Positions 9,376-18,311 are shown, counted from the stretch's first letter. The stretch is DNA of 64,000 nucleotides from Kyrpidia tusciae DSM 2912 (GCF_000092905.1 NC_014098.1:2852001-2916000), one strand, 5' to 3'. Made by a program: numbers and translations. Notes: generated by a model from the sequence alone, not told the origin.

Positions 9376-9470
9376 CTCAATCTCCCCATCCATCGGGCAC
9401 CGCGGCACACCCATTGGGCCACGATTTGTTGCGATAAGGAAAAAAGTCGTTTCATGTCAGCATCTCCAGG

Positions 9471-9815
9471 CTACATCCTCGTGCAACACCGGATATGCTC
9501 GGCGTTGTCCGCCACGATGACCTTAGCCAGCTGCAAAATAGCCCTTACCCGTTCGTCAGAAATGCGATACAGGATGTATTTCCCCTCTTTCCGGGAGGTC
9601 ACGTACCCACACCATTTCAAACAAGCAAGCTGATTGGATACCTGGCTTTGGGAAACTCCCACGGCATCCACAATCTGACTGACGCTCATTTCTCCGGCCA
9701 GCAAAGTTTCTACGATTTTTAGTCGTGTGGGGTTCGCCAACCCGTGGAAAAATTTCGCATAAATCTGCGTTTGCGCTACAGCAAAATCACCGTGAGCAGT
9801 GGTAAAGTTTTGCAC
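9471..9815 (-). CDS. ArsR-family metal-responsive repressor of the mer locus
   Basis: A 114-residue winged-helix repressor: FFHGLANPTRLKIVETLLAG followed by the recognition helix VSQSQVSNQLACLKWCGYVT and the wing KEGKYILYRI. A CC pair near the C-terminus (IRCCTRM) and Cys in the recognition region are candidate Hg(II) ligands. The GTG start at 9815 lies after GGAGGAAATGCC. The gene ends 15 nt before the small membrane protein gene, then merA, so it probably represses this operon until metal binds. Some mer operons use ArsR-type regulators in place of MerR. A TATAAT lies about 90 nt upstream, close to the end of the neighbouring IS607. Confidence 0.9.
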   Translation of the reverse strand: MQNFTTAHGDFAVAQTQIYAKFFHGLANPTRLKIVETLLAGEMSVSQIVDAVGVSQSQVSNQLACLKWCGYVTSRKEGKYILYRISDERVRAILQLAKVIVADNAEHIRCCTRM

Positions 9816-9981
9816 GGCATTTCCTCCATTCATTGATTTTGAACTCTTGGCCGTCGGTGTCCAGCAACGCCCCATCTACTCTTCCCTTGCGCGACAAACC
9901 AAATATTATAATCCCCCCCAAAATAACCAAATCGCCGGAGGTTAAAAATAGATAAACATTAACCTTGTTTCATGATAATAT

Positions 9982-10710
9982 ATGGTCATGAAAGACACAC
10001 AGTATCTACCGATCGGCAAAGTGGCAAAGATGCTGGGACTGAGCGTGCAGACGATCCGTCGCTGGGAAAAGGCCGGGAAGATTCATTCCATTCGTTCGCC
10101 CGGGAACCACAGGCTGTTCGACGTGGAAGAAGTGCGGCGGCTTTTGGGAAAACCCTCCGGGGACCGGACGGCAATCTACGCCCGGGTATCTTCGGCCAAA
10201 CAAAAAGCAGACAGCAATCTCCAGCGGCAACGGGAACGGCTGGAGCGGTACGCGGAAGAACGCGAGTACGATGTGGTCCGGGTGTTTTCCGAACAGGCGT
10301 CGGGGGTGGGCGAAAACCGGAAACAACTGGCGGCCCTGCTCAAACTCGCCGAAGACGGGGAGATCGACCGGGTGCTGATCGAATACCCGGACAGGTTGGC
10401 TCGGTTCGGATACCGGTATCTGGAGCGGTTTTTCGAGAGCCACGGAGTGACGGTCGAGTCCACCCACAAGACCGAGCCGAAGACATCCCAGCAGGAGCTG
10501 GTGGAGGATCTGTTGACGATCATCACCGTGTTTTCAGCCCGGATGTACGGCAAGCGGTCGCAGGAGTTCCGGAAAAAGATTGGGCAGGCCATGAAAGAGA
10601 TGGGAGGTGAGGGAACTGGTCACGGTCATCAAGACGATCCGGATCGGGATTCACAGGGAGGTCCATCGGTGCAAGAGGGAGGCGCTGGAGAGGACCAAGG
10701 ACATCTATAA
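9982..10710 (+). CDS. tnpA: IS607-family serine recombinase TnpA
   Basis: A 242-residue protein with an N-terminal MerR-like helix-turn-helix (IGKVAKMLGLSVQTIRRWEK) that recognises DNA, followed by a small serine recombinase domain with the catalytic Ser in AIYARVSSAKQ, then LERQRERL-like and DRLARFGY motifs. It catalyses cut and rejoin of the element. Two close ATGs (9982, 9988) are possible starts; neither has a strong ribosome site. The 3' end overlaps tnpB by about 100 nt. Confidence 0.93.
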   Translation: MVMKDTQYLPIGKVAKMLGLSVQTIRRWEKAGKIHSIRSPGNHRLFDVEEVRRLLGKPSGDRTAIYARVSSAKQKADSNLQRQRERLERYAEEREYDVVRVFSEQASGVGENRKQLAALLKLAEDGEIDRVLIEYPDRLARFGYRYLERFFESHGVTVESTHKTEPKTSQQELVEDLLTIITVFSARMYGKRSQEFRKKIGQAMKEMGGEGTGHGHQDDPDRDSQGGPSVQEGGAGEDQGHL

Positions 10711-12103
10711 CCAGGTGATTGCGTTTTACATGGACTTTTTCGCCGCACATCTGAACGTGTTGGACGAGCCGGTCCAGGTTCGGAAGAAGGACGGGTCTAT
10801 CAAAGAACGAACGCGCACCAACCAAGAACTGCTGACCTTCGCGGAATTTCACACCTTGGCGACCAAAGCCCACCCGAACCCGGGGTGGCCGCTCGACGAA
10901 CACGTTCCGGCGGCTCAGGGGATGCCGACGGAGTTGCGGCGGGCGGCGATCAACCAGGCGATTGGCAAGGTGCGGTCCTGGTGGAGCCACCTGAAAACTT
11001 GGGAGGAAACAGCACCGGACCAGCGCGGGCGGGAACCCCAACTTGGCGCACCGAACGAACCGGTGACGTTTTATGCAGGGATGGTCGAGCACCCCGCGTA
11101 TGACCTGAACCCGCAGAAGAAAAAGCGGCACACGTTCATCAGTCTGAAACTGCACACGGGGCGGAAGTGGGAAAAGGTGTCGCTGCCGGTGGTGGTTCAC
11201 GCCCAGGCCGAAGCGCTTCTCGCCGGGTCCGCCCTGGAGAAAGAGCGCATTGCCTGGGAAAGGAAACGTTCAAAGACGACCCAGGCCGGTTCCGGCGAAG
11301 AAAAAGGGGACCGGACATGGGTGGCGAAATCCCTGACGGTGTACGGGAAGAGGGACAAACGATATCCGGGCGGGGTGCGGTATGCGCTGCACATCCCGAT
11401 GGAGAAATCCGTAGACAAACCCCGGAAGGCCGAGGAACAGCGCCGGGCAAACCCACAGATGCCGGTGGTCACAGTGGACCTGGGGGCCAACCGGTTGGCG
11501 GTGATGGGAGCGTTCGTGGAAGGGCGGCTGGCGGCCACGAGGTTCGTGGACGGCCGGGCCTTGAACCATCGGCGGCACCGGCTGTTGACCGTCATTCACC
11601 GCAAGCGGAAACAAAGCGGACGGCTCCAGCCGGGGGTCCAAGACAACGCGAACTTGTGGAACAAGATCCGGAACCTGGACGAGAACGCGGCCAAGCAGAC
11701 GGCCGTGGCCATTGTCCGGTTCGCGAGGGAGCACGGTGCAAAGGTGATCGTGTTCGAGCACCTGCGTCGGTACCGGCCGCCAAAAGAGAAGATGAGCAAA
11801 AGCGGGCGGAAGAACCATAAACGGGCGTACTGGTTGCGGGGGAAGATCATGGAATGGGTCCGGGACCTGGCGTTTCGGGAAGGGATTCTGACGGTGGAGC
11901 GCAACCCGGCCTATACGTCCCAGGTCTGTCCGCACTGCAAGGTGCTCGGGCAGCGGGGCGGCTCGCGGTTCACATGCAAGAACCCGAACCATCGGTACAG
12001 CGCGGACGCGGATTTTGTGGGGATGATGAACCTGCACCGGAAATGGACGAAGACATTCGTGTATCCCCAGAGAGGGGATGATCCAAAGCCAGAGGTTGCC
12101 TGA
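10607..12103 (+). CDS. tnpB: TnpB-type RuvC nuclease of IS607 element
   Basis: A 498-residue RNA-guided nuclease homologue. The RuvC-I Asp is in VVTVDLGANRLAVMG, the RuvC-II Glu in VIVFEHLRRY and the RuvC-III Asp in SADADFVGMMNL. The zinc-binding region is CPHC...CKNPNH, so unlike the IS605-like copies its catalytic triad looks intact. It starts at GTG 10607 behind GGGAG, inside the end of tnpA. The insertion of about 60 residues between the N-terminal bundle and the RuvC core (KRKRSK...GDRTWVAK) makes it longer than average. Confidence 0.9.
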   Translation: MRELVTVIKTIRIGIHREVHRCKREALERTKDIYNQVIAFYMDFFAAHLNVLDEPVQVRKKDGSIKERTRTNQELLTFAEFHTLATKAHPNPGWPLDEHVPAAQGMPTELRRAAINQAIGKVRSWWSHLKTWEETAPDQRGREPQLGAPNEPVTFYAGMVEHPAYDLNPQKKKRHTFISLKLHTGRKWEKVSLPVVVHAQAEALLAGSALEKERIAWERKRSKTTQAGSGEEKGDRTWVAKSLTVYGKRDKRYPGGVRYALHIPMEKSVDKPRKAEEQRRANPQMPVVTVDLGANRLAVMGAFVEGRLAATRFVDGRALNHRRHRLLTVIHRKRKQSGRLQPGVQDNANLWNKIRNLDENAAKQTAVAIVRFAREHGAKVIVFEHLRRYRPPKEKMSKSGRKNHKRAYWLRGKIMEWVRDLAFREGILTVERNPAYTSQVCPHCKVLGQRGGSRFTCKNPNHRYSADADFVGMMNLHRKWTKTFVYPQRGDDPKPEVA

Positions 12104-12325
12104 GGGCAAAATACCCCTCTGGTCTCGCGGGAGGCTAACCGCCTGGACGGGACAGGGGTTCACGCCCCTGCCTTTCGCGAGTGCCCGTGTGGTACGGGAT
12201 GGCTCTGAGCTTCATTCCTTGGGGGCCGGTTTGCCGATCCTGGCTTGCCGGACGCGGGAGGAAGCACACGCCGAGAAGCGCGCCCACCCCGGGGGCGGCT
12301 CCCTTCCGGAAGGAAGGAGACAAAG

Positions 12326-12767
12326 GTCAGGCCGACAGCGGTTTGTTGGATAGATTTGATCAGATATTCCAGCAACTGTTGATACCACGCCAGTAACGTT
12401 GGGCCGTTACGAAGCACCGGCTGCTATAACCCCGAACGCTCCATTCACAAGAAGCAGTCCGGAGCACAGTATTGCGACCCGTCTGTGGATCATTTACCGT
12501 AACGTGTTATTTTCTCCTGTCTTCCAGATATCATAATATCCCAATATAAAAATGTAAACACGCTTTCCCCACACCCTGATCAACAAAACGTTTGCGACAG
12601 GGCTCACCAGTTCTTGATCGACTTCCATGGCCGGACCCGGCCCGAGCCCGCCAGGTCCGGCACCCCTTTCATCGTCATGACCCGGAACTTCTACCCCCCA
12701 CTTTGGCCCATGAGTGAGTCGGCTCCCTGTCGAGCCTTTCCGGGTCGACGCTTCCCGAGCAGATTTA
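12326..12767. other. Intergenic stretch beyond IS607, no intact gene seen
   Basis: A minus-strand frame ending at the IS607 edge (about 12326-12417) encodes LRNGPTLLAWYQQLLEYLIK, which could be the first residues of a gene cut by the element, but no continuation is visible on the other side of IS607. The AT-rich block 12480-12560 has no convincing promoter or gene. The GC-rich block 12610-12750 contains only short frames with no recognised family. Confidence 0.4.
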
Positions 12768-14213
12768 TCAGATAACTTTCATTTTCGACAATGCCGCTAT
12801 GCGCGTCGAAATGAGCAATGTGGCCACGGCACCGAGGATCGCGGCACTCCCGAACGCGATCCTCGAACCGATAACGAGCGCCGATTCACTGTAATGAGAG
12901 GATGTTCCGATCGCCGTCTCGAGCAACACGACGGCAAGCACCACACCGGACACCCGTCCAAAGTTTCGTATGGTGGCCAGCAGACTCCCGATGAGCCCAG
13001 TTTGCGCCACCGGCACACTCTCCAGAATCGACACGTTGTTCGGAGCGGTAAACAAGCCCATCCCCAGGCCAAACAGGGCCTGTGCCGCGACGACGGCCGG
13101 CTTCGAAGTGCCGCTTCCGAACCCCGCCATCCACAGCAAAGCCGCGGTCGCGATGGCCATACCGACCGTCGTCGGCCATTTCGGGCCATATTTATCTGTC
13201 AACCAACCCGCCGCCGGGGAAATCAGGATCATCGCAACAGCTTGGGACGTCATGAGCAATCCGACATGCGCTATCGGCTCGTGCATCACCTGGTGAAGGA
13301 ACAACGGCAGAATGAACGTGGGGAACATCATGATGACATACGAAAGATAACCTGCGACGTTCCCAATGGCAAACCGGGCGGAACGGAACAGCCGCAGGTC
13401 GATAAGAGGTTCGCGAATACGCGATTCGCACATGATGAAAAGAAGCCATGCTCCGATGCTTACAACACCCGCCATGATGCTCCTGCCGCTCATCCATCCC
13501 CAACTGTTCCCATTCGACAAAAAAAGAAGCGTTCCCGCCATGGCAACAAAGAACCACAACGAGCCCATCCAGTCAAATCGCGCCATGGAACGATTCGTGG
13601 ACATACGCCTCAAGAATGCGAGGCTCATCACGATAGAAATCATGCCGAGCGGAACGTTCACCCAAAAAATGGCCTGCCAGCCAACGGCCGCCGTCAAGGC
13701 ACCTCCCAGCGCGGGACCGACGATGGTCCCTGCAGCCACGACACTGTTGACCAAGCCAAGAGGTCTCCCGCGTTGACCGGCCGGAAATGTGTATGAAATG
13801 ATCGACATAACGTTGCCCATAATGGCCGCGCCACCCAGCGCCTGAACAAGGCGAAAAACGATCAGTTGGTCCACATCGGTCGACCATGCACACAAGGCGG
13901 ATCCTAAGCTGAAAACGGTCACCCCGGCAATATAACATGTTCGTCGATCGGTCCGATCAGACATTCCGCCAATCATCGGCAACGTGGCGGTGACCACGAG
14001 CAGATACCCGGAAATGACCCACTGTAAGGCCCCTGGCCCAACATGAAAATCCCGCTGTAACACCGGCACCGCCACGTTAACAATACTGCTGTCCACATTG
14101 ACCATGAACGTACCAATCACGACACTGATAAACACCAACCATCGATGTGCTGCCGGTTCGGGTGACTGTCCGGCTTTTTCGAGCGATCCCCCTGGCATAC
14201 CGTTACTCTCCAT
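12768..14213 (-). CDS. MFS drug efflux transporter (DHA2, EmrB/QacA type)
   Basis: A 481-residue membrane protein with about 14 hydrophobic helices. Motif D1 in helix 1 is NVDSSIVNVAVPVLQRDF, motif A is GGMSDRTDRRTCYIAG and motif C is AGTIVGPALGGAL, all typical of 14-helix proton-driven multidrug exporters. The start codon overlaps the end of the upstream PadR gene by 11 nt, so the two are translationally coupled and the PadR protein presumably controls efflux. The substrate cannot be inferred. Confidence 0.93.
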   Translation of the reverse strand: MESNGMPGGSLEKAGQSPEPAAHRWLVFISVVIGTFMVNVDSSIVNVAVPVLQRDFHVGPGALQWVISGYLLVVTATLPMIGGMSDRTDRRTCYIAGVTVFSLGSALCAWSTDVDQLIVFRLVQALGGAAIMGNVMSIISYTFPAGQRGRPLGLVNSVVAAGTIVGPALGGALTAAVGWQAIFWVNVPLGMISIVMSLAFLRRMSTNRSMARFDWMGSLWFFVAMAGTLLFLSNGNSWGWMSGRSIMAGVVSIGAWLLFIMCESRIREPLIDLRLFRSARFAIGNVAGYLSYVIMMFPTFILPLFLHQVMHEPIAHVGLLMTSQAVAMILISPAAGWLTDKYGPKWPTTVGMAIATAALLWMAGFGSGTSKPAVVAAQALFGLGMGLFTAPNNVSILESVPVAQTGLIGSLLATIRNFGRVSGVVLAVVLLETAIGTSSHYSESALVIGSRIAFGSAAILGAVATLLISTRIAALSKMKVI

Positions 14214-14607
14214 TTCCGTCTCCTTCCAGTTTTAACGCGCCCGCTTGGATGTGCTTCTCAATCATTTGCAAAAAGGACTCCAAGTTTTGCTTACGCAACT
14301 GAATGTCCTTGCGCCACCACATCAATTCTTGTTTCCCTGCATCGGTGATACGGTAGACGCGCTTGGGAGGGCCCGATTCATCCATACTCCACGTCGATTG
14401 CACCGAGCCACGCTGTTCGAGGTCTCTCAAGACCCTGTATACGGCACCACTGTCGATGTTCCATTCTTCGGGCAGCATTGTCCTGATGCGGTTCCACAGC
14501 GCCCCGCCATGCGCTTCTCCATCCAACAAAAATAAGAGCAAAAAAGCGGGCAAATGGCGGTTCTGTTTCGAATTGAACTCCATCTGACATGTCATCCCCA
14601 TTCCCAC
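14203..14607 (-). CDS. PadR-family transcriptional regulator
   Basis: About 134 residues with the PadR winged helix: FLLLFLLDGEAHGGALWNRI, then DSGAVYRVLRDLEQRGSV and the wing PPKRVYRITDAGKQEL, followed by a C-terminal coiled-coil dimerisation helix. It directly precedes and overlaps the MFS exporter gene, the standard arrangement for a ligand-released repressor of a drug pump. The first ATG (14607) is used here; internal ATGs at codons 3, 5 and 9 are possible. Confidence 0.9.
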   Translation of the reverse strand: MGMGMTCQMEFNSKQNRHLPAFLLLFLLDGEAHGGALWNRIRTMLPEEWNIDSGAVYRVLRDLEQRGSVQSTWSMDESGPPKRVYRITDAGKQELMWWRKDIQLRKQNLESFLQMIEKHIQAGALKLEGDGNGE

Positions 14608-14649
14608 AGGCCAAGCCCCGACCCGATCGGCTTTGGCTGTGGAGATATT

Positions 14650-14675
14650 GAAAAAAAAGCCGCCCTGAGCGGCGG
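14650..14675 (-). terminator. Intrinsic terminator after the class II aldolase gene
   Basis: A GCCGCC/GGCGGC stem with a short loop is followed by eight T on the minus strand, 20 nt past the aldolase stop. Confidence 0.88.
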
Positions 14676-14694
14676 CATCAACGGGAAAAAGTGG

Positions 14695-15363
14695 TTACTT
14701 CTCGGCACCAGCGAATTCTCGCATCCGCTGTTCAATCTGTTCAAAGGCCTCATTGGGCAGGCGCTTTTCTCCGCCGATCAACCGCGCGTTCAAAATCAAT
14801 TCGGCTGCCTCATCGAGAGTGGCCAGCAACTGAACCGCTTCAGCAGGGGTACGCGAAAACACGAGCACGCCGTGATTCGCTAAGAGCACCGCCGATACCC
14901 CCGGATGTCCCCTCACAATATCGATAATGCCGTTTACCGAAGCGTCCGACCCCCGCGGCGCCCATGGTACGACCGGAATGGCGTCGGTCACTCCGAAGCG
15001 GACCAAGGGTTCGTAAACAATCGGGATCGGTTGATGGGCGACGGCAAAGACTGTGGCGTGAGGCGCATGGGTATGGATGACGCTGCCGACCGAAGCACGC
15101 TCGCGATAGACCGCGGCATGCATCTGGATAATCTCCGCTTGGGCTGGGGCAACTTCTCCCTCAAGGACAGTGCCGTCGATGCGAACCACTGCAAAACTGT
15201 CCTCGTCGAGATGGGCAACATTGCCGCCCTTTGTCAAGATCATCTCATCTTCGGAGATCCGTGCCGACAAGTTGGCATGATACCCGCGAAACATCAAGCC
15301 TGCATCTCGCAACGCCCGAGACGCTTGAATCAACTCGGTTTTAGCCCGAGAGACTTTATCCAT
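14695..15363 (-). CDS. Class II aldolase/adducin family protein
   Basis: A 222-residue zinc-dependent aldolase or epimerase of the L-fuculose-phosphate aldolase / ribulose-5-phosphate 4-epimerase family. The metal ligands are the two His of IHTHAPHA and the His of LANHGVLVF; the active-site acid region is QAEIIQMHAAVYRER. The start ATG 15363 follows GGGGGGATCGGG; the open frame further upstream lacks a ribosome site and crosses the promoter. It is a monocistronic unit with its own promoter and terminator. The exact sugar-phosphate substrate is not determinable. Confidence 0.9.
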   Translation of the reverse strand: MDKVSRAKTELIQASRALRDAGLMFRGYHANLSARISEDEMILTKGGNVAHLDEDSFAVVRIDGTVLEGEVAPAQAEIIQMHAAVYRERASVGSVIHTHAPHATVFAVAHQPIPIVYEPLVRFGVTDAIPVVPWAPRGSDASVNGIIDIVRGHPGVSAVLLANHGVLVFSRTPAEAVQLLATLDEAAELILNARLIGGEKRLPNEAFEQIEQRMREFAGAEK

Positions 15364-15386
15364 CCCGATCCCCCCTGTATCGATTT

Positions 15387-15425
15387 CTATAGTGTATTTT
15401 ACAGTATAGAGTGATACACAGTCAA
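15387..15425 (-). promoter_or_regulatory. Promoter and palindromic operator of the aldolase gene
   Basis: TTGACT (15420-15425) with TAAAAT 18 nt downstream forms a promoter. Overlapping it is a near-perfect inverted repeat CTATACTGT-AAAAT-ACACTATAG (15387-15409), the kind of site bound by a GntR- or TetR-type repressor. No such regulator gene is adjacent. Confidence 0.6.
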
Positions 15426-15426
15426 G

Positions 15427-15676
15427 GGTTGCCGGCATCGACAAGCTGCTTCTCATCTCCTCCAGCGAGATCGGCCAGCGCGTCCAGCACCACCGAAACG
15501 TCATCGACGCGGCCCGGCGCGCCGGCGTAAAGCTTCTGGTCTACACCGGCCTGCTTCATGCCGATACGCCGCAGATCAACCTGGCCGAGGAGCATCACCA
15601 GACCGAAGCCGCGATTCGAGCGTCTGGCCTGCCGTACGTAATCTTGCGGAACGGCTGGTACACGGAAAATTTTCCC
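15427..15676 (+). pseudogene. Fragment of NmrA-like/QorB-type NAD(P)-binding reductase
   Basis: An open frame without a start encodes IDKLLLISSSEIGQRVQHHR, DAARRAGVKLLVYTGLLHAD and EAAIRASGLPYVILRNGWYT, the middle of an atypical short-chain reductase (NmrA/quinone oxidoreductase 2 type). The N-terminal nucleotide-binding GxxGxxG segment and the C-terminal third are missing. It fades out at the end of the downstream toxin gene on the opposite strand. It is a clear remnant of a lost gene. Confidence 0.82.
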
Positions 15677-15685
15677 GGACCTGCT

Positions 15686-16069
15686 TCAAAGGCCGCTCTC
15701 TTTCTGCTCGGAATCCCCGGCCATCATCCGCCTCGCCGCCTCTTTGTACACCTTGTCATGATCCCGAGGACCAATGGCGATGATCTCCATCGCGACCGTC
15801 CCGTCTCCCTCGTCCACCGGTCGGTACACGACACGCAAATTGGCCGACTTGCTTTTGATTTTCGCCAGCCCCGCCAGTTCTTTGTTCAGCGGAATCCTGT
15901 TTCCGGCCGGCCGCAGCCTGGGATTCTTTTGCGCCTGCTTGAGAATCAGAGCCAGCACAAATCGCTGTTGGTTCTTCCGCAGTGACTGGAAATCTTCCGC
16001 CGCGGCCCTCGTGAACCGAACCTGAACACCACATTGCCGAAACAGTTCGTCGAAACGACCCCGATCCAC
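15686..16069 (-). CDS. RelE/ParE-superfamily toxin
   Basis: A 127-residue basic protein with the RelE-fold pattern: RFTRAAAEDFQSLRKNQQRF (helix 1 and 2), PLNKELAGLAKIKSKSANLR and VVYRPVDE...MEIIAIGPRDHDKVYKEA. The LRVVYR strand followed by IIAIGPRDHDKVY is typical of RelE-type mRNA interferases. It begins 3 nt after the antitoxin gene. By context it would cleave mRNA at the ribosome unless bound by that partner. Confidence 0.87.
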   Translation of the reverse strand: MDRGRFDELFRQCGVQVRFTRAAAEDFQSLRKNQQRFVLALILKQAQKNPRLRPAGNRIPLNKELAGLAKIKSKSANLRVVYRPVDEGDGTVAMEIIAIGPRDHDKVYKEAARRMMAGDSEQKESGL

Positions 16070-16072
16070 GGC

Positions 16073-16450
16073 TCATTCCTCATCGTCCAACTCAATCTTG
16101 TCCATCTCGGCCTTGATCTCATCGAAGCTGAAATCATCCCCGATCACTTGCTCCAGAGGAATATCGGCCACGTCGTCCTTGCGCTCTGCAGCCACCCGGA
16201 CCATTTCCTCGTCCATCACCTGCTCGACAGCCTCTTTATACCGAAGCAGTTCCTCGAAGTATTCCAGATCCACAATGACCGCCTTGGCGTTCCTGCGTTT
16301 TTCGTTCTGGACGATGAAAATCTCCGTGCTCTTCGTGTCCGCGTAGGAATCGAGAATCTGACTCAGCTTTTTGGTGCGCACCAGATCGGTCACGTTGAGC
16401 ACGTGGTCCTGGATGAACGCCAGGGTGTCGGTCGTCACGCGTTTGCCCAT
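16073..16450 (-). CDS. Antitoxin paired with RelE-type toxin
   Basis: A 125-residue acidic protein. An N-terminal Phd/YefM-like portion (TDLVRTKKLSQILDSYADTK, then EIFIVQNEKRRNAKAVIVDL and YFEELLRYKE) is followed by a strongly acidic tail ending in KIELDDEE that probably wraps the toxin. The start ATG 16450 has GGGGGTG upstream; an earlier ATG lacks a site. The pair is a type II toxin-antitoxin module and would repress its own promoter. Confidence 0.85.
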   Translation of the reverse strand: MGKRVTTDTLAFIQDHVLNVTDLVRTKKLSQILDSYADTKSTEIFIVQNEKRRNAKAVIVDLEYFEELLRYKEAVEQVMDEEMVRVAAERKDDVADIPLEQVIGDDFSFDEIKAEMDKIELDDEE

Positions 16451-16542
16451 TGGGCAACACCCCCGAACATGAAAACGTTCTGGACGTATTATCACATAAA
16501 TGATGTGCTGTTAACAACACATTTCTACCCAACCCCCTTCGC

Positions 16543-16574
16543 AAAATAAAGGACCCCGGGAGAACCCGGAGCCC
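16543..16574 (-). terminator. Probable terminator beyond rlmD
   Basis: On the minus strand GGGCTCCGGG-TTCT-CCCGGGGTCC is followed by TTTATTTT. It lies about 145 nt past the rlmD stop. Confidence 0.6.
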
Positions 16575-16718
16575 CCTTCTCAGTTATCCCCTAAACTCTG
16601 AATTCTCTCTGTACCAGGCCCAGGTGGTGCAGGAAACGGCGGGTGGGGCGCCCTCGGAAAACCGATCTAAGCGTGGCCAAAATGTGGTCAAAGCCAGATT
16701 TTCGATCTAAAAAACCCA

Positions 16719-18311
16719 TTATTGAAGGCCAAGAAGCGCCACACTCTCCACATGCCCCGTCTGGGGAAACATGTCCACCGGCCACACCCCCCGAACCTGG
16801 TACCCTCCGCCCGCGAGAATGCGCAAATCCCTGGCCAGGGTGGCGGGGTCACAGGAGACGTAGACCACCCGGGGAACTTGGGAGCAAATGAGGGCTTCCA
16901 AGACCTCCCGGCGGCATCCCCGCCGCGGAGGATCGAGGGTCACCACGTCGGGCTGCCGGTCGGCCACAAGCCTCGGCAGAATCTCCTCCACGGCACCGAC
17001 CTGAAAGCGCGCGTTCCCGATCCGGTTCATCCGCGCATTCCTGCGGGCGTCCGCCACCGCCTCCCGGGCCACCTCGATGCCCGTCACCCAGGCGGCGCTC
17101 CGGGAAAGAAACAGGGAAAGGGTGCCGACCCCACAGTAGGCGTCCACCACACGCTGGGAGCCGTCGAGCCCGGCGGCCTCGACGGCGAGCCGGTACATCC
17201 GCTCCGCCTGCTGGCTGTTCACCTGGTAAAAGGACGTGGGGGAAATTTCAAACCACAATCCCCCCATCCGGTCCACGATCCGGCTGGGGCCGTACAGGGC
17301 AATCGACCGCCTTCCATAGATCGGCCCTTCGCCCCGCCGCCGGACATTGAGAATCACACTGGTGACTTCCGGAACCGCGTCCCGCACCCGGTCGGAAAAC
17401 TCCCCCAGGTGGGGCATCTGCTCCCGGTCCACCACAGCGATGAGCATCGTCTGCCCCGTCCCCGGCGCCACCCGGGCCGCCAGATGATAAAGCCGCCCTA
17501 CGCCCCCGGTGGACTCGCCGTGAGATCGGGCACCCGCCGGCCCATGCGTCGCCTTCTCCGCCGCCTGCCAGCCGCATACCTCGGCAGCCCGCAATCCCGC
17601 CCGGATCAGCGCCACTAGCCGCTTATCCGCGATGGGACAGTCCTCCGTCGCCACCCACCGCCGGCCTCCGGAGGAATAGTAGCCCGCCGCCAACCGCCCG
17701 CCGCGGTTTTTCACCGCCATATGGATATTATTGCGATACCGCCAGGGGGACTCCATTCCGAGGGTCGAGTGGATAACCACAGTATCCACCGGAGAATGCG
17801 CCCCGGCCGGGACAAGCAGACGGCCCTCCCCCACGGCCTCTTCGGACTTCCCTGTGCTGCCCATTACCTCACCCGATCCCTTAGCCGACCCACCAACCCC
17901 CGGATCCCCAGACCCCTCGTACACCGTCCGAAATCGCCCGATCCGCTCCAGGGCCTCCCTGACCCGTTCCCGCTTCACGTCCAACTGCCACCCATAATCC
18001 CCGTGCTGGAATTGACACCCCCCACACGCCCCGAACACCGGACACGGCGGCCTTACCCGGGCGTCAGACGCCTCCATCACCGCAACTACCTCCGCATCGG
18101 CGTACCCCCGGGCCACCCGCGTCACCCGGGCCCGGACGCGCTCCCCGGGCAACCCGCCCCGCACAAAAAGGGTGAACCCACCTCGGTCCGCCCGGCCTGA
18201 CGACCCGGCCGCCGAGATTCGGCCCACCCCCTTGCCTTCCTGGGTCACCCCGTGAAGAACCACATCCACCTCGTCCCCGGGGGACACCGGTATTATCCTG
18301 TCCACCGCCAC
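16719..18311 (-). CDS. rlmD: 23S rRNA (uracil-C5)-methyltransferase RlmD/RumA type
   Basis: A 530-residue TrmA/RumA-family enzyme that makes 5-methyluridine in 23S rRNA. It has an N-terminal TRAM domain, a 4Fe-4S motif CPVFGACGGCQFQHGDY (Cys spacing x6-x2), the SAM-binding RVVDAYCGVGTLSLFLSRSA, a DPPRRG motif and the catalytic Cys in VYVSCDPATLARDL. A Gly/Ser-rich insertion (about 140 to 175) separates the Fe-S and central domains and is unusual. U1939 specificity is assumed from the closest Firmicute family members; U747 or dual specificity is possible. Confidence 0.9.
   Translation of the reverse strand: MAVDRIIPVSPGDEVDVVLHGVTQEGKGVGRISAAGSSGRADRGGFTLFVRGGLPGERVRARVTRVARGYADAEVVAVMEASDARVRPPCPVFGACGGCQFQHGDYGWQLDVKRERVREALERIGRFRTVYEGSGDPGVGGSAKGSGEVMGSTGKSEEAVGEGRLLVPAGAHSPVDTVVIHSTLGMESPWRYRNNIHMAVKNRGGRLAAGYYSSGGRRWVATEDCPIADKRLVALIRAGLRAAEVCGWQAAEKATHGPAGARSHGESTGGVGRLYHLAARVAPGTGQTMLIAVVDREQMPHLGEFSDRVRDAVPEVTSVILNVRRRGEGPIYGRRSIALYGPSRIVDRMGGLWFEISPTSFYQVNSQQAERMYRLAVEAAGLDGSQRVVDAYCGVGTLSLFLSRSAAWVTGIEVAREAVADARRNARMNRIGNARFQVGAVEEILPRLVADRQPDVVTLDPPRRGCRREVLEALICSQVPRVVYVSCDPATLARDLRILAGGGYQVRGVWPVDMFPQTGHVESVALLGLQ

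Larger units (their letters stand above)
7621..9455 (-). pseudogene. Small mer-locus membrane protein split by IS605-like element
   Basis: The 5' part begins at ATG 9455 (GGAG, 8-nt gap) and encodes MKRLFSLSQQIVAQW...WMGRL up to the target TTGAG (9376-9380). The 3' part (7693-7621) encodes [20 protein letters not shown] and stops at TAG. Removing the element 7694-9375 joins them in frame into a 50-residue protein with one clear membrane helix and a basic N-terminus. It lies between the ArsR regulator and merA, so a role in mercury uptake or membrane association is likely by context only. It is not a recognisable MerT, MerP or MerC. Confidence 0.72.
9942..12325 (+). mobile_element. IS607-family element (tnpA-tnpB)
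   Basis: A serine-recombinase transposase gene and an overlapping tnpB are transcribed rightward. The left edge lies near an inverted repeat GGTTAA...TTAACC (about 9942-9964). The right edge is after several hairpin-forming GC-rich blocks beyond tnpB (12104-12325), the expected place for the tnpB guide RNA and right end. IS607 elements make no long target duplication, so the boundaries are approximate. Confidence 0.75.
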
